From Elusimicrobiota bacterium (GTDB taxonomy: Bacteria; Elusimicrobiota; Elusimicrobia; 2-02-FULL-39-32): a stretch of DNA of 64,000 bases. Positions within the stretch are counted from its first letter, which is position 1; each line of letters starts with the position of its first letter. The notes below the pieces were generated by a model. The model did not search any database. It saw only the letters and a program-made list of their open reading frames with translations, and was not told the DNA's origin. Of this stretch, positions 7,609-21,000 are shown piece by piece. The DNA lies in NCBI GenBank assembly GCA_016180425.1, contig JACPBF010000001.1, forward strand, positions 595,490 through 659,489. Reading direction: 5' to 3'. A program made the position numbers and the translations under genes.

Positions 7609-8756
7609 GCCCATATTTTGGCTCTTTTTGATATAAATTTTTTTAATCCAATAGCCTTGACATGAGGCGCGAGCGGGAATTCATCTATCCCGGGAAAAAT
7701 AACGATAAGTTCAGACAGTTTGATATCTTTTAAAGCAATCTGCATTGATCGCGTTAAATGAGGCGAGCTTGTGCGTTTAAACTCGAATCCAATCCTGCGA
7801 TTTTCTCGAGAGATCAGTAAATCCAGTTCAGCTTGATTGTGAGTGGCCCAAAAAAAAATTTCTTCATTGCGAGCCTGAGTGCTGCGAATCACTTCTTCCA
7901 AGGCAAATCCTTCCCATGAGGAACCTACTTTGGGATGGAACTTTAACGCGCGTTCATCCGCTGTTTCCAAGAAAGTATGCAAAATTCCTGAATCTCGGAA
8001 ATAAATTTTAGGAGACTTAACCAGTCGTTTGCCCATATTTTCTACCCAAGGATTGAGTTGCCGGATCATAAATGTCCCGCATAAAATATCTAAATAATGC
8101 CTCACGGTTGTATGCGCTAAACCCAATGATTGTCCTATTTCAGAGGCATTAAAAATTTGGCCGTGGTAGTGAGCCAGCATGGTCCAAAAACGCCTAAGAA
8201 GGCGGAAAGGGATTCTAAACCCTAACGCGGGGATATCCCTTTCTAAAAAAGTAGAAACATACTCCATGCGCCAAGCAGCGCTGACATTGCTACTGGAAGC
8301 CAAAAATGAGCGTGGAAAACCACCTCGTACCCAAAGTTTCTCTATATTTTTTTCTCCCAATTCCTGACAAGAAAATGGAGTGAGTTCAAGATAAGAGATA
8401 CGTCCGGCCAATGTTTCAGAACTTTGCCGTATTAAATCTCGGGAAGCGCTTCCAAGGATTAAAAATCGCGATTTGCGGCCCGGCCGATCCACCAAAACCC
8501 GCAGTGTCTTAAAAAGATCCGGAGCTCTCTGAATTTCATCAATGACCACCAGTCCTTTCAAAGATTCGAGCGTAAGAAAAGGATCGTCCAACTTGACGAG
8601 ATCGCGTTCGTCTTCAAGGTCAAAATAAATTGCGCGCGAATCTCCAAACTGATGAGCAAGAGTTGTTTTTCCACACTGTCTTGGACCCAAGATAGCCACA
8701 ACGGGCGTCACGCGAAAAGCATGTTCTATTCTTTGGATAAAGCCTAGGCGTTTCAT
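7605..8756 (-). CDS. AAA_14/DUF4143 ATPase
   Basis: 383 residues. The N-terminal P-loop ATPase carries Walker A GPRQCGKTT (residues 24-32) and Walker B LVVIDEIQRAP. The C-terminal part (from about residue 190) has a winged-helix-like segment (SEIGQSLGLAHTTVRHYLDIL) and the DUF4143 nuclease-like block with EGFALEEVI and ELDLL...IGFEFKRT. This family is common in archaea and anaerobic bacteria, often spreads by transfer, and has no firm function. The gene is convergent with pepA (4-bp overlap). Confidence 0.9.
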   Translation of the reverse strand: MKRLGFIQRIEHAFRVTPVVAILGPRQCGKTTLAHQFGDSRAIYFDLEDERDLVKLDDPFLTLESLKGLVVIDEIQRAPDLFKTLRVLVDRPGRKSRFLILGSASRDLIRQSSETLAGRISYLELTPFSCQELGEKNIEKLWVRGGFPRSFLASSSNVSAAWRMEYVSTFLERDIPALGFRIPFRLLRRFWTMLAHYHGQIFNASEIGQSLGLAHTTVRHYLDILCGTFMIRQLNPWVENMGKRLVKSPKIYFRDSGILHTFLETADERALKFHPKVGSSWEGFALEEVIRSTQARNEEIFFWATHNQAELDLLISRENRRIGFEFKRTSSPHLTRSMQIALKDIKLSELIVIFPGIDEFPLAPHVKAIGLKKFISKRAKIWA

Positions 8757-8833
8757 AGTTTTTTCTTATAAAATATTAAGGTACAACCATTTCCTCGCTG
8801 TCCCTTCCTCTTAAAAATTTCATTGTAGGGACT

Positions 8834-8870
8834 GCACCTTCCAATGAAAAACTTCTTAAAGGAAAGGTGC
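8834..8870. other. Hairpin in the ATPase/giant-gene divergent region
   Basis: GCACCTTCC (8834-8842) pairs with GGAAAGGTGC (8861-8870) with one bulge, in the 250-bp region between the divergent ATPase gene and the giant gene. Its role is unknown; it could belong to the ATPase leader. Confidence 0.3.
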
Positions 8871-8942
8871 TGAAGCTCGGTCATGGTTAAATTCTACCAT
8901 GAAATTTGAGTTATTTCAACACAGTTTTCATGAAATGAAACT

Positions 8943-9007
8943 TTACAAAAGTGTTACAAAAAATTTACAAAAAGTTTAAGATTTGTTTGACGGCAAATTG
9001 ATATAGT
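8943..9007 (+). promoter_or_regulatory. Three phased TTACAAAA iterons and weak promoter before the giant gene
   Basis: TTACAAAA occurs at 8943-8950, 8954-8961 and 8965-8972, that is, three copies exactly 11 bp apart and so on one face of the helix. Downstream lie TTGACG (8987-8992) and TATAGT (9002-9007), neither correctly paired with a consensus partner. The pattern suggests an activator-dependent promoter, with a regulator bound to the iterons next to the -35 region. No matching regulator gene can be assigned. Confidence 0.45.
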
Positions 9008-9016
9008 TTGGGCTTA

Positions 9017-12000
9017 ATGCATACGCGCGTGTACTTAACCCGAATAATTCACTTGGTTGTGAGAATCGAGACGAAAAAGATAGTCATTTTTTCGAAACAA
9101 AAAAGCGAGAGAATAGTTAGAACTATTCGCGAACTTTTTTGTGAAGAAAAAATGGCTAGATTTTTCGTCGAATTCCACAATCCAAGTGAATTATTCGGGT
9201 TAAATTTTGCCCTTACTATTTTAAAAAAAATAGGGATTAAAGCATGGTTTATCCAGCTCTTAATCCTAACTTTTCTTTTTTCTGTCATCGCTCCTCCTTT
9301 TGCCGAGGCCAGTCTTTATGGTGAAAGGAATCGAACCATTTGGCAAGAACGCAAAGCCTCTTTAGAAAAAATAAAGGAAGCTCAACTTAAAAGTTTAAAT
9401 AAAAATAAGCCCGAAGATATTCTCCTAGCGCAAATCCCAGCAAACTTTAATTCTTTACCTTCACCGCAACAAAAGTTCTCCTCCTCTCTTATCCAATCTT
9501 TAGAGCAAGAACTTCCCAAAGAGTCGTTACAACCGCTAGCAACTCTGCTTCAATCTGTGCCTTCTCAATATGGAACCATTCGTAAAATCCAGATTCCAAA
9601 AAATAAAAAGATCGCAAAAACTGTTCTCTATATTCAAGATGTGCATTTAAACCCAGAAGTTCAAACCAATATAAGTAAAACCATACAATCGCTTATTGAC
9701 TCTAAAAAAATAAATCTTATTGCCTTAGAAGGCGCTTTTGACAAACTTGATCTAACCCGTTTTCGCGCTTCTCCTTATCTGGAAGCTATCCAAAAAACAG
9801 CAGATTATCTTTTTAAGCAAAAAAAAATCTCAGGCGCAATCCATACAGCTCTTACCAGCCAAGAGGATATTCCACCTATGGTAGGGATAGATGACCCTGA
9901 CCATTACTGGGCGCATGTAAATTCTTACAAACAATCTGTTGGACTTGTTGCCCAATATAAAAAAGAGTTAGCAGATTTAAAATTAAAAATAAATCAGGAA
10001 AAAGAGAAAGTATGGAACCAAAAATTAAAGAATTTTGATCAGCAAGTAGAGCTCTATCAAAAAGGAACCATAAAGCTAGGAGATTATCTCTCTTTACTTA
10101 GCAGACAAAGCTCTCAGAATGCCCCATCCATTCAAAATTTCCTGAAGGCTTTAAGGTTAGAAAATAGTTTAGACTTTACCCAAGTAACAAAGGAAAGAGA
10201 ATTTTTAGTAAAAAATTTAGTTCCGCTTTTAACCAAAGAGCAAATCCAAGAGTTCATGCAGCAGACTCTTCATTATCGCACAGGAGAGACAGGGCATTCA
10301 GACTATTACCAATATCTTAAAAATCTTTGTTTGAACCATGGAATTAAACTCTCCCAATATCCTGCGCTCGCAGAATATCTTCGTTATAGTTTGCTCTCTG
10401 ATTCTATTCAGTCTGAAAATCTTTTTGTTGAGATCAAAGAGTTAGAAAAAAGGAATTATGATTCCTTAACTAAAAGTGATGAGGAAAAAAGATTAGTAAG
10501 AGAGTCTAAGAGACTTTATCTTACAGAAAAACTCCTAAATTTTACCCTAACCAAGGAGGAGTGGGAAGATTATGAAGAACTTAAATCTATCTCTGCCAAC
10601 CCCATCATCCCAGTTTCATCCTCTCTCACCTCTTTTGAATCGTTTTACAAAGAAGGTCTTGCTAGGGACCAACTCATGGCAGAAAATCTAATCTATACGC
10701 TACAAAATGATAGTCCTCATTCACAAAAGGTGCGGCATCCAACAAAAGATGCTCAGCAATTATCTTCCAAGCGCCAGCCTCTGCAATCCCTTAGCGTATT
10801 AGTCACTGGCGGGTTTCACTCTACAGGGATCATTCAGCGCCTGAATAAAGCTGGTTTTACAGTGATCACATTTACTCCTAAACTTACCCAAGTTGATATG
10901 GAAAATGGCGCTGCTTATTTGAGTGTGTTCACTCAAGAAAAAACCCCTCTGGAAAAACTTTTCTCTGGAGAAAAACTTTCAGTGCCTCCTCCCACGTATC
11001 CTAAAAAGGTTCTGCCGCCTCTTATAGCTGCGATTGCGGTTGGATTTCTGTTGATCGTATCTCCTCAAATGACATCCGCAGCTCAAGCGAACAGCGCGTT
11101 TTATTCCTTTCTATGCCCAGAAGGAGCGCAAGGAACAAAAATTGAGCAGGTTAAACGGATTCCTCCAAATAAATCTGAACAGTTGTTTAAAAAGAGTGAG
11201 GGATCTGTAAAGCTCACCACGATCATAGATGAGAATAAAATGATCACAAATGCTGAAGAAAAAATAATTAAAAATGCTAAAGAAGATTGGTTAAAACAAT
11301 TTTTACTGCAAATAAGAAGGTGGGCAAATAAACAGTTAGAAAAACTTTCAACAGTTTATAAAGCAACATTAATAAAAACAGCAGGGATTGTTAAGAAGGG
11401 GGTGATTGTTTTTTCTTCTTTTTCTGGTACATTTCCCATTCAAAAAGAGCAAGTGTTCCCAAAGCAAATGCCAACAAAATCCACAAAGTTATCATATCAC
11501 TTTTCCTCCTTTCCATTATTAGGACATACAGCCATGCCTGTGATAAAAAAAATTACCCCAACAATGATTGTAAAAAATTTGATCCATATATACAACGTTA
11601 CAAAGACATCACTCATTACACTAGCCGACATTAAGATAATTCCTAAATTTCCAAAGTTGGAAGAGATATATCGGCGTTTTGAATCACTAAATGTCAAAGA
11701 ATGGCAAGGCACCACTCGCAGACCTTTGGTCCTCGTCAGATGGATTCTTAAGGTACATAAGTTTGTCATAGCGCATCCAGTCATGATTGGCTTATTGATC
11801 TTAAGTGTCCAATGGATCATTCAGAGTTTGGGCGGAGATAAAGAGACGATTCATCTGGCGGGACTGGCAATTCCCTTTGCCGGTGGTATCCTGCTGCAAC
11901 CAAGAGGGAATAACCATTTATTCTCTGTGAAGGATTGGGATGAAGAAAAAAAAGCTGACTTTGTGAACCTGCTATTGTATAACTCAAACATTAAAAGAAC

Positions 12001-15000
12001 CATTGAAGAAGGATTAAAAGAAGGTAATTCTATAATACTTAGAGATATTGGAGTTCATGCGATCCGCAATCATGTGGCTGATATCAGCGATAGAGACATT
12101 AAACGGTGGATTGAAGAATGTAATCGTCGAGGAATTGAATCCTTTCGTGAGGGAAAAGAATCAAGTTCAAATTGGATCGTCACGGCAGGTGAGATATTGG
12201 TTGCTGCCATTGAACATAGAAGAAAGGCGATAGATAGCGCATTGGTCAGAGCCATTTATTGGCAAGCATTAAATTATTATGAATTCCCACTTGCTGGAAA
12301 AATTGCGATTGCAGCACTCAAAAAAGGGATGGATGGTTTTAGCATTCATCATTTAGAGACAGCGGTTAATCAAGCCTTTGGTAGGCTTGGCCCAAAAGCA
12401 ATTCGAACAATTGTTAAGCTTGCCATTGAAAATGATATCCACGACCTCAAAGTTCGGAAAATAAAGCAATGGATAATATCTCTTCAAAAATCCCGGCATT
12501 ATCTTGAAGCAGCGGAAATTGCAGTTGCACTAAGATCAAAGAAAAAAAGAAGCGTCAAAGACGCTCAAATTAAAGAACTATTTGATCAATGCCTCAATAA
12601 GGGTCCTCACTTTTATAAGGATTCGGGACAAATCTTAAAATTGATGATGGAAAATAATATCCAAGGCATAAACGCAAATGATGTGAATAATTTTATTCTC
12701 TCTTCTTTTTGGGCTAGAGAATATTTCATAGCGGCTGAGGTTGCGATCTCTGCAATGAAACATGGTTTTGCGGAAAAATTTAGCGTTGATGTCATTAAAG
12801 ATTCAGTTCAGCGACTGCAAACAGAAGGCGGCAAGATCTATGCCCGGGAAATCGTCCTAATGGCGATAGAGGCTGAAATTGAAGAAACTGGTTTTAGACT
12901 GCGAAATCTCAAAGGGAGTATTGACGATGATTTGGATTATGGCAGAAATCTGGATAATGCAGGACAAAGGGACATTGATCTTTTAAAGATGAAAAGAAAA
13001 CTAGAGGGAGTGGGTATTCGGGACGTGCACCGTTGGTTTGACGGATTTTTGGATGAAAGATCAGTGTATTCGGAGTCTATTGCACTCAGCGCAATAGAAA
13101 ATAATATTGAAGGATTGAAACCAAATGATGTTAAGACATGGATTGCTAAGTTAATGGCGCGGGGAAGATTAAGTGAGGCAGCAAGGATTACCGCAGTTGC
13201 CTACCCACTGATTTTTTCTTCGCAGAATAACAACCAGCTTTTAGTCGCGATCCAAAATTCCCTTCGATTACTCAGCCAGTATCACTTATTGCCCGTCAGT
13301 CAAGTTTCAGAGATCATAAAAATAACAATTGATTCCGGTCCTGAAGAATTTAACAAAAGAATTCAGGAACTGGAAAACCTTAAATCTGCGTTTAAAGAGG
13401 CAAATAAGAAACTTCCGAGGAAGAGGCGCCATAACCAAAAAATGTTTGAAGAAGAATATTCCGCCTCTCTTTATGCCTTAGAGATTTTGTTCCCAGGCTC
13501 CCTCCGGCATTTAAAAGGTCTTTTATACCAAAGCTCAAACCCTCAGGTTTCAATACGTTTTCTGGAATCAAAAAAAGAGGCTCTCCTAAATGAACCTGTT
13601 TTCCAGTCATTAAAAAAATTAATTGATGAGTTGAATAGCCAAAAGCAGGGATCGAGGAAAAAAACCTCCATAGATCAAACCGCGATCTTCAAAATTATAA
13701 ATATTGCCAATAGTTACATGAACACAGGCAAAGAAAATGAATTTATCAATCAAATGAATGGGTACAGCAAGGATACCCCTATATCCGATCTAATCAAAAA
13801 ACTGTCAAAAGGACTCCTAACCCCCCTTGCAGAATCTTTTGGCATAGATCAAGTAACGATTAGTCCCGAAGCGTATAAAAAAATATATTTTCCTTTTCTT
13901 AGCCGTCTTAATCAAGCAAAAAATAACATTGAGCATTCATCCCCGCATCGTTTCCCTGCATTTAAAGGATTAATTAAAGCAATCCTTGAAGATCGGTTTT
14001 GGGGCTACATTGAAGATGAAAACCAAAATGACGCAACCGGCAAAAAAATTGCAAATCACAATAAAAATGTGAGGGGTCTTCTGGAGAAAACCGGAATCAA
14101 TGTCTCAAGATGGTTAGGCAAAACTCCTCAAGAAAGGCAAGAGTCGGGTGAGATATTTTATGTTCCAAGCGGCATTACAAAACATGATCCTGCATCAGAG
14201 ATTGAAAGTGTAATTGACTACCTACAAAGGACTCTTAAGTTAGGGTTACAAATAGAACACAAACAAGGGATGGAAGCATTTCTTCAAGAGTTGGGTTTAT
14301 CAGTAGAAAATAAAAAAGAACTTGTGCTGCAATTATCAAAACCTGCCACCTTAACAAAGCTATTGCAGCTAACTCATCGCATTCTTTCCTTTGAAGAGGT
14401 TCAAGGGAATGTTTCATATTACGAAACAGTTAATCACTTTAAAGAGCGTGTGGATGTTCTTAAAGCGCGTCTCAGCGCTACCGAATATCGCCAAGCATTA
14501 AACCAAGGAAAACACTTCACGGTCCGACCTATTTTTAGAAATCCAGGGAATGACCTTTTTATGGGAGACTTTACAAGCTGCTGTCTAGCAATGAACTCCG
14601 GTCAATATCCCCATGCTATGGTTGAAAGACTAATTGATGAGGGAATGAATGTTATTGAGGTCGTGGACAACTTAACTGGTAAACCGATAGCAAACCTCTG
14701 GCTTTATATTGCGGAAGATGGGAGTTTAGTGATCCAGAATATGGAAATTAACTCTGAGTATGAAAAGCAGAGTCAACATCTGATGTTTACAATCGGTCAA
14801 GGGATGATTAACTATGCGGCCGAGTTCGCAAAACAATTTGGTGCTAAAAGGTTGTTAATTGGGCAGGTGGAGCATGGAAAATATTTTGCCAACGGCTTTG
14901 TGCAGACAAGGTATGGAGAGCGACTAGTACCCTTTAAATTAGGCAAGATAGGCGGCAGTTACGATGGTAAAAAATATTATCTCGATTCTGAACAAAAAAA

Positions 15001-18000
15001 GTCCGCTTACTTAGTGGAAGATTTTAGATCTGAATCCTCGCCGAGTCTAAAACGTTCAATCCGCAAAACAGCAGTTTCCATTCCCAAAGGAAAATATTTC
15101 AAACAAGCGGGAATGACGAATATAGAAACTGCAGGACTAGGCATGGCTTTGATTTGGGTTGCTCTGGGGTTAGCGGCAGCAATGTTAGCTGGCGGGGCGA
15201 GCCTGATCGCAGTTCTTATTGTTGCAGGCGGGCTAGTGACCGCATTCATCTCACTAAAAAATAGAAGTTCAAAAAAGAGAACTTTGGCAAATCGTGCTTT
15301 AGAAATTTACGTGGATGGGATGGTCAATCATCTTTTGAATAGTAAAACTCCAGAATTTATGGCATCTAACTATGTTGCTGGTTTTATAAAGATCAGCGAT
15401 GTGGATAAAAATTTTGACTATGGAGACAGCCTGATTGGAAAAATTGAACAAGCCAAAACTCACTTAAAGATAGCTACTAAAAATCCACTTGCCAGAAAAC
15501 GAGTTGAAACCGCTTTAGAATTATTAGCTAAACATCCGCTCGCAAAAGAGTTATCCGTTTTACAGTTTGAAGGTATTGCCAATGGGTTGGTCAAACATTT
15601 TAGCGGGAATGATCATGCTTACAAGCCTTATAAAGAAAATTTGGATCATGCGGTAGGAAAACTGTATGAGCCAATGCGTCAAGAGGTTATAAAACTCGTT
15701 CAAAAGCCTGAAGAAAAAGGTCTTACTGAAGAAAGAAAAGAGGCATTGCGAACAGCCATGATCTGTGCAGGCATTATGAACTTATTTGACCATACCCGCA
15801 TGCAGCCGTTGGAAGATTTTGCAAACTCTTTAGGAATCGTCTTTGATTGGAAAGATCCCAACAGTTTCAATCGCTTAGAACCTGTGATCAAGGAAATGGT
15901 TCTAAAAACCAAAGTTCAAGGACCGATTGTGGATGAGTTTGAACAATTCATCGCTACTCTTAAAAAAAATCCTAATGGAAAAATAATCTATTTTTTAGAT
16001 AATCATGGGGAAGCTCTCTTTGACCAGCTTTTGATTGAACAACTCTTGCTTGCTGGATATAGCGTTACAGTTGTTGCCCGAGGCGAAGTGGTTCGAGATG
16101 ACATAACCGAAGAAGAAGCAAGGGAAATGATAAAGAGTAACCCAGTCCTTGCTCCATACCTAGAGAACAAATCATTGTTAGTAACAACAGATGGCAGCTT
16201 TCTATTAGGCGCGGACTTGTCTCAAAGTTCTCAACATCCTGAATTTCTAGATGCGTGGAAAAATGCAACTGCTTATATTGCCAAAGGAGCTGGAAATTTC
16301 CATACACTTTATGCGCAAAATTTATCCATTCCCGGATTCCATATCCTGATGTCTAAAAAAATAGGAACTGTGATTAAAAAATTGAATGAGGTTAAAGGAA
16401 TCTCGATCCCATTTAATACAAACCGCCTTATATTCGCTTATCAAAAACAAAACCTGACAAGAGAGATATCCAATCAGCCCACGTCCATGGAAATGGCGCA
16501 AGAAACTGAACTTTCAAGACCTGCCCTCTCTGACCCAACGAATCTTTCTGCTGTTCATAAAGAAGAAATCAAGAAGGTAAGAGGATTAAAGGATATCGGT
16601 CCCCAATCCGAGCCTCAACCAATTGGGAATTTTGAAGATATGAAAGAATTGTGGGGCAAGATCGTTGAGTTATATGGAAAGGAAAATTTAACGCATCTTG
16701 TGGTGATGAAAACCGAGGATATTTTAAGCAAACCCATAGAAAAACAGTATGAATTTAGCGCCCCGCATACCATACGTTTAGGGCAGGCATGCAGAATAGA
16801 AAGAGGAGATGCCTCCGGATATTCCAACCCTCCGAAAAAACAGGAGATTCACTTACAGCTTAGAATGGCTCAGGAAAGATACAAGGGAATAAAAATGCGT
16901 TTTGAATTGTATATTGATGTTCTGCCCAATGGAGCTAAAGTTGCCAAAGTTGGAGTGATGCAAATTCCTGAACATGAAACCAGACCTTTATCAGGCAGAA
17001 GCTCTTTGCATTTAGCATTAGAGTACGCAAAAAAAATGATTGGGGTTGGAAAAACATCCGAAGCAGTTTCCACACTTTCAGAACTTCTTTTAGATTTTTC
17101 CGGTTATTTGGTCATGCTTGGCGGTACCGGAGACATGCAAAGAGATTTCGTGCCCAAGTGGGACCAGCGTTTTGGAGTGCTCAGCCGCCTTCCCATCCCA
17201 GACCTTCGCAGTATTCTTGAGGAAGCCAGAGCGCTTTTATATTCCATTGAAAAAAAACAGAGTTTAAAAAAATTCATTGTTTCTGTTTATGCCCAACAGA
17301 TCATGCAGCTTATGATGAAAAAGTTAAGCGCTGAGGAACTTCAAACCATAATAGATGCTTACTTTACTTCTTCTGGACTTTACATGGGTGAATCCATGAT
17401 GCTGATTTTGGAAGAAATGAGGGAACAGGATTCAGCGCGTTTTTTTGAAACTCCAAAAAAACCAAGCCGGCCAGACCAATTCTTATCCCCCCACAATAAT
17501 TATCCAGAAAAATATAAGGAGCTGGCAAATCGCTATCCAACAATCCGTTTCTTCCCTTATTCTGTAGAACTTCCGCTCAATTTGAAATGGGAAGATTTTG
17601 AATTTAAATTGGCGGCTTTCATTCGACTGGGAGGCGGGGTTAGACTGTTGATGGAAGCAAAGGAAATAAAAGAGTTGGGAGGGGCAATGCCAGACGCTGA
17701 AAAGAGCGATGAAGAACTGAAACAGGAATTAAAACAGCTGGGACTTGAATTTTTGGCAAGAGAATTTATAGACCCTAATGAAAAAGATATGAACTTTTAC
17801 AATGATTTTGGGGAAGAAAGGAAAATTTTTGAACCTTTAGAAAAAAAAGGAGAAATTACAAGTGGGGAAGCGCGCTATGAATGGGCTGCGGAAGGGGGTA
17901 TTCAATGGAAAGGCGGGCGTTTATCCAGCAGGGTGAGCCAAGAAAGAGAATTTCTTAAAATTCTAGGATTGCAATATACGGATATTGAAATTGCCGATGC

Positions 18001-21000
18001 TCTGGCGCGATACGCGGAAACCCTTCAGCAGAAAAAAACAGATTCAAAATCTTTAACCAGAGATGATGTGAGCGAAGAAAATACTCTTCAAATAGTGATT
18101 GCTTATGTACAAGAGCTGGATTTGTTATATCCCAATGAGGAAACTTGGGAGATTATTGCTTTTCAAATGCACTCCTATGAATTCTGGCTAAATTATATAA
18201 GCGCCATTTATCGGCGTAAAAACGCGGGTATCTCTGAACATGCGCTTTATAAGACAGCAGCTCTAGCACTGCTATATATTTTAGAAGCTGAACATAAAAT
18301 AAATACTGTTACGAATCAAAACAAACTCAGTTCACTTGCAGATAAATTTAGGGGTGAAGATCAATTAGAAGAGGTCAGGGATCCTAGTTCATTTGTAAAA
18401 GAATTTTTGGGTGGAGATCAACTAGAAGCCATCTTTCAATGGAACCGAAAAGCGTATCAGGAATTGATTCTTTTATCGCTTCGTAACGACCCAACTCTAA
18501 GAACAGTTTACGATCGCTTATTCTCAGCAAAAGCATTTTCCCCAGACAGAAAAATTATTTTCAAACAGATTCTGGACAAATTAGAAAGAAACGAAGATTC
18601 AATCGGCCCCCAACCCGGGGCCATGGGGATTTGGAAAACTTTGTTTGGAATAAAAAATATTGCGGTGATTGATCTGATTGAAGGCTTGTTGTTCGGAGGC
18701 ATTTCATTCTGGCGGACGGAAAGTGTTTATGAATCCATGATGAAAATGATGGGAGATTATTTAAGCCGGCCGGATTACTATACAACTGCGGTTGTTTGGT
18801 CATCGGTGATTTCCGCCTTGAGCGTTCTACCCATTGCTCTTCTCATTCTATTTTTAGGCCATTTCCTCTTTGGAATTGTTCAAGAAAACGGCATGGTCTT
18901 GCGATGGAAAAAGTTGGGCGAGAATGTAGAACTAAAAAGCGACTTAAAAATAGCTCTCAAAGCGTCTGTAAACGCAACCATTCAAGGTAGTTGGCCCATA
19001 ATCCTTGTCATGCCCATCGCTTTATTTCTTAACATTCTCTCCCCTTTAGGATATTTAAAAATAAAAATAGCGATCGCTTGCGGTTTATTCGTCAGCGGTT
19101 TCTTGTTATCGCAATTCGGAAAGTATTTTTCGCAGGCATCAACTATGCTAAAAAATATGGAACACCATTTTGAGAAAATGGATGAAATCCTAACCTCTCA
19201 CGAAAAAGAAGATATGGGAGCGGACTCCCCCAATATTGATCCTCATTCTGGATCACAAGATCCTCCTATTCTTGAGGGGCCGAAGGATGCGGCACCCGTT
19301 GTATTGGCAGAAGATGAAAGGAAGATTTCTCCCCCATCCGCCGCAAAGCCAGAATCCGAAGTTGAGAATTCAGCAGAAACCGTTTTAGGGGGAACATCTA
19401 TTCATGAAGTCCTGAGAATGGTGGAGTCTATGATCATCAAAGGTCTTTACGAGCTCGCGTATCATTTGCTGACGGAGTTGTTAAACGATATCGCCGCAGT
19501 TGCCAAAAGGCATCTTGATCTCGAACTGCTCACGAGGAAATGGGACAGCAGGCTTGATATAAGGAATGGCCCTAGAATTTCATTGAGACAATTGGATGGA
19601 GTCACAAGGAAAATAGGAGAGTTGCAGGAGAAAATTATACAGCATAACAGAAATTGGGAGGCTCCTTTACCAAAGCGGATTAGAGTAAGCATGCGGGATT
19701 CTGATGAAGGATATAAAGGATATTTAAGCGCGGAAGATGCGTGGAAAAGAATTTTAGAGCTTCGCAAAGAGAATAAAATTTTGTTTTGCATGACATTGCT
19801 TTCCGAAGAAGATGTGGCGAAACCCATTGAGGATTATGGCGTTCCAACTGATTTTGAATCTATAGGCATGATAGGAAGTTTAAGGACGATTGATGATGAT
19901 ATTGCAAGCCACTTATATTTAAACGTGGATGGCGCGGTTCATCCCATGTTGACCCAGCTTCAGGCTCAGAAATATCAAAAGTTTCAAAGCAAGGGAATCA
20001 GTTTCGAAATGTTTAAGCTCGGAGCCGCGTTTCATATTTACGTGGATGAAGTTGAAAAAGTCGCAAAGGTGGTGTTGGTTGATCCGGATTATCCTCAGCT
20101 TGATCTGCCTCGTTATATGGGGGCGCCGCAGCCGTCTATCTATACTATTCTTTCAAATGCCATAAAAATTTTAAAAGCAGGTATTCCCGATAAATACATT
20201 GCTACGGTTGCTCTCTTAGAAGAATTGCGAAGCGATCTGATTGAAGCCAAGAGCAAAGGCGCAATTGATGATTTTATGGACAAATGGAACGACAAAATTT
20301 CAGGAGGCAACACAGGCGCGGATTTGGATTTAAAAGATATCCCAAGCGTAGTCTTTCAAATTGATTTATTGCTTTCAAAGGCAAGGCCGATCGCTCTTGC
20401 GTTAAAAGAGGCTCGCGCGGATATGGACAAAATTCTTGCTCTGCTGTATCCCCTAGAATTAGAACTTCTAATTAAAACTTATGAGTCTCCGTATTCAGAT
20501 AACAGTTTTAGTCACAGTTATCAGTCCAACACTATTTTGCGGCGGCAACGTCACAAATTTTTGCCAAGCACCCCGATCGGATTAGTTGAACTGGTAGATG
20601 CCGCGGGCGGAATCGAACAGGTGAAACACGCGCTCGAAGAAAAACAAAAAAGGGATCCGTTCTCGTTTTATAAAGAAGGAGTAAAAACAACATTTTTAGG
20701 AGACTTTGATACGATTCAAAAACTGTGGAAAGTTATTGCCAAACTTTATAACCGCGACGATGTTAACTACCTAGTCTTAGTCCAGGATCCAGGAACTTTA
20801 AGCAAACCTTTGCCGGAACAATATGCATTCCATCCAGAAAATGGGTCAGCCTTAAGCGCTGTAAGCCACTTGGCCCATCATTTTCCTAGCTCCTTTTATA
20901 TCAAAGAAGATGAAATCCATCCCGCGATAGCGCATTTAAGCGTGCTTAAAAAATCTCACGGGTTTGTATTTCGTCTTTATGTAGATCAGATCGGACCCGA

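Noticed and set aside
9049..9288. Antisense 79-codon frame with AGGAGG before its ATG
   Set aside because: Most of it lies in the 169-bp palindrome, whose symmetry explains the mirrored frame. No homology pattern or partner gene.
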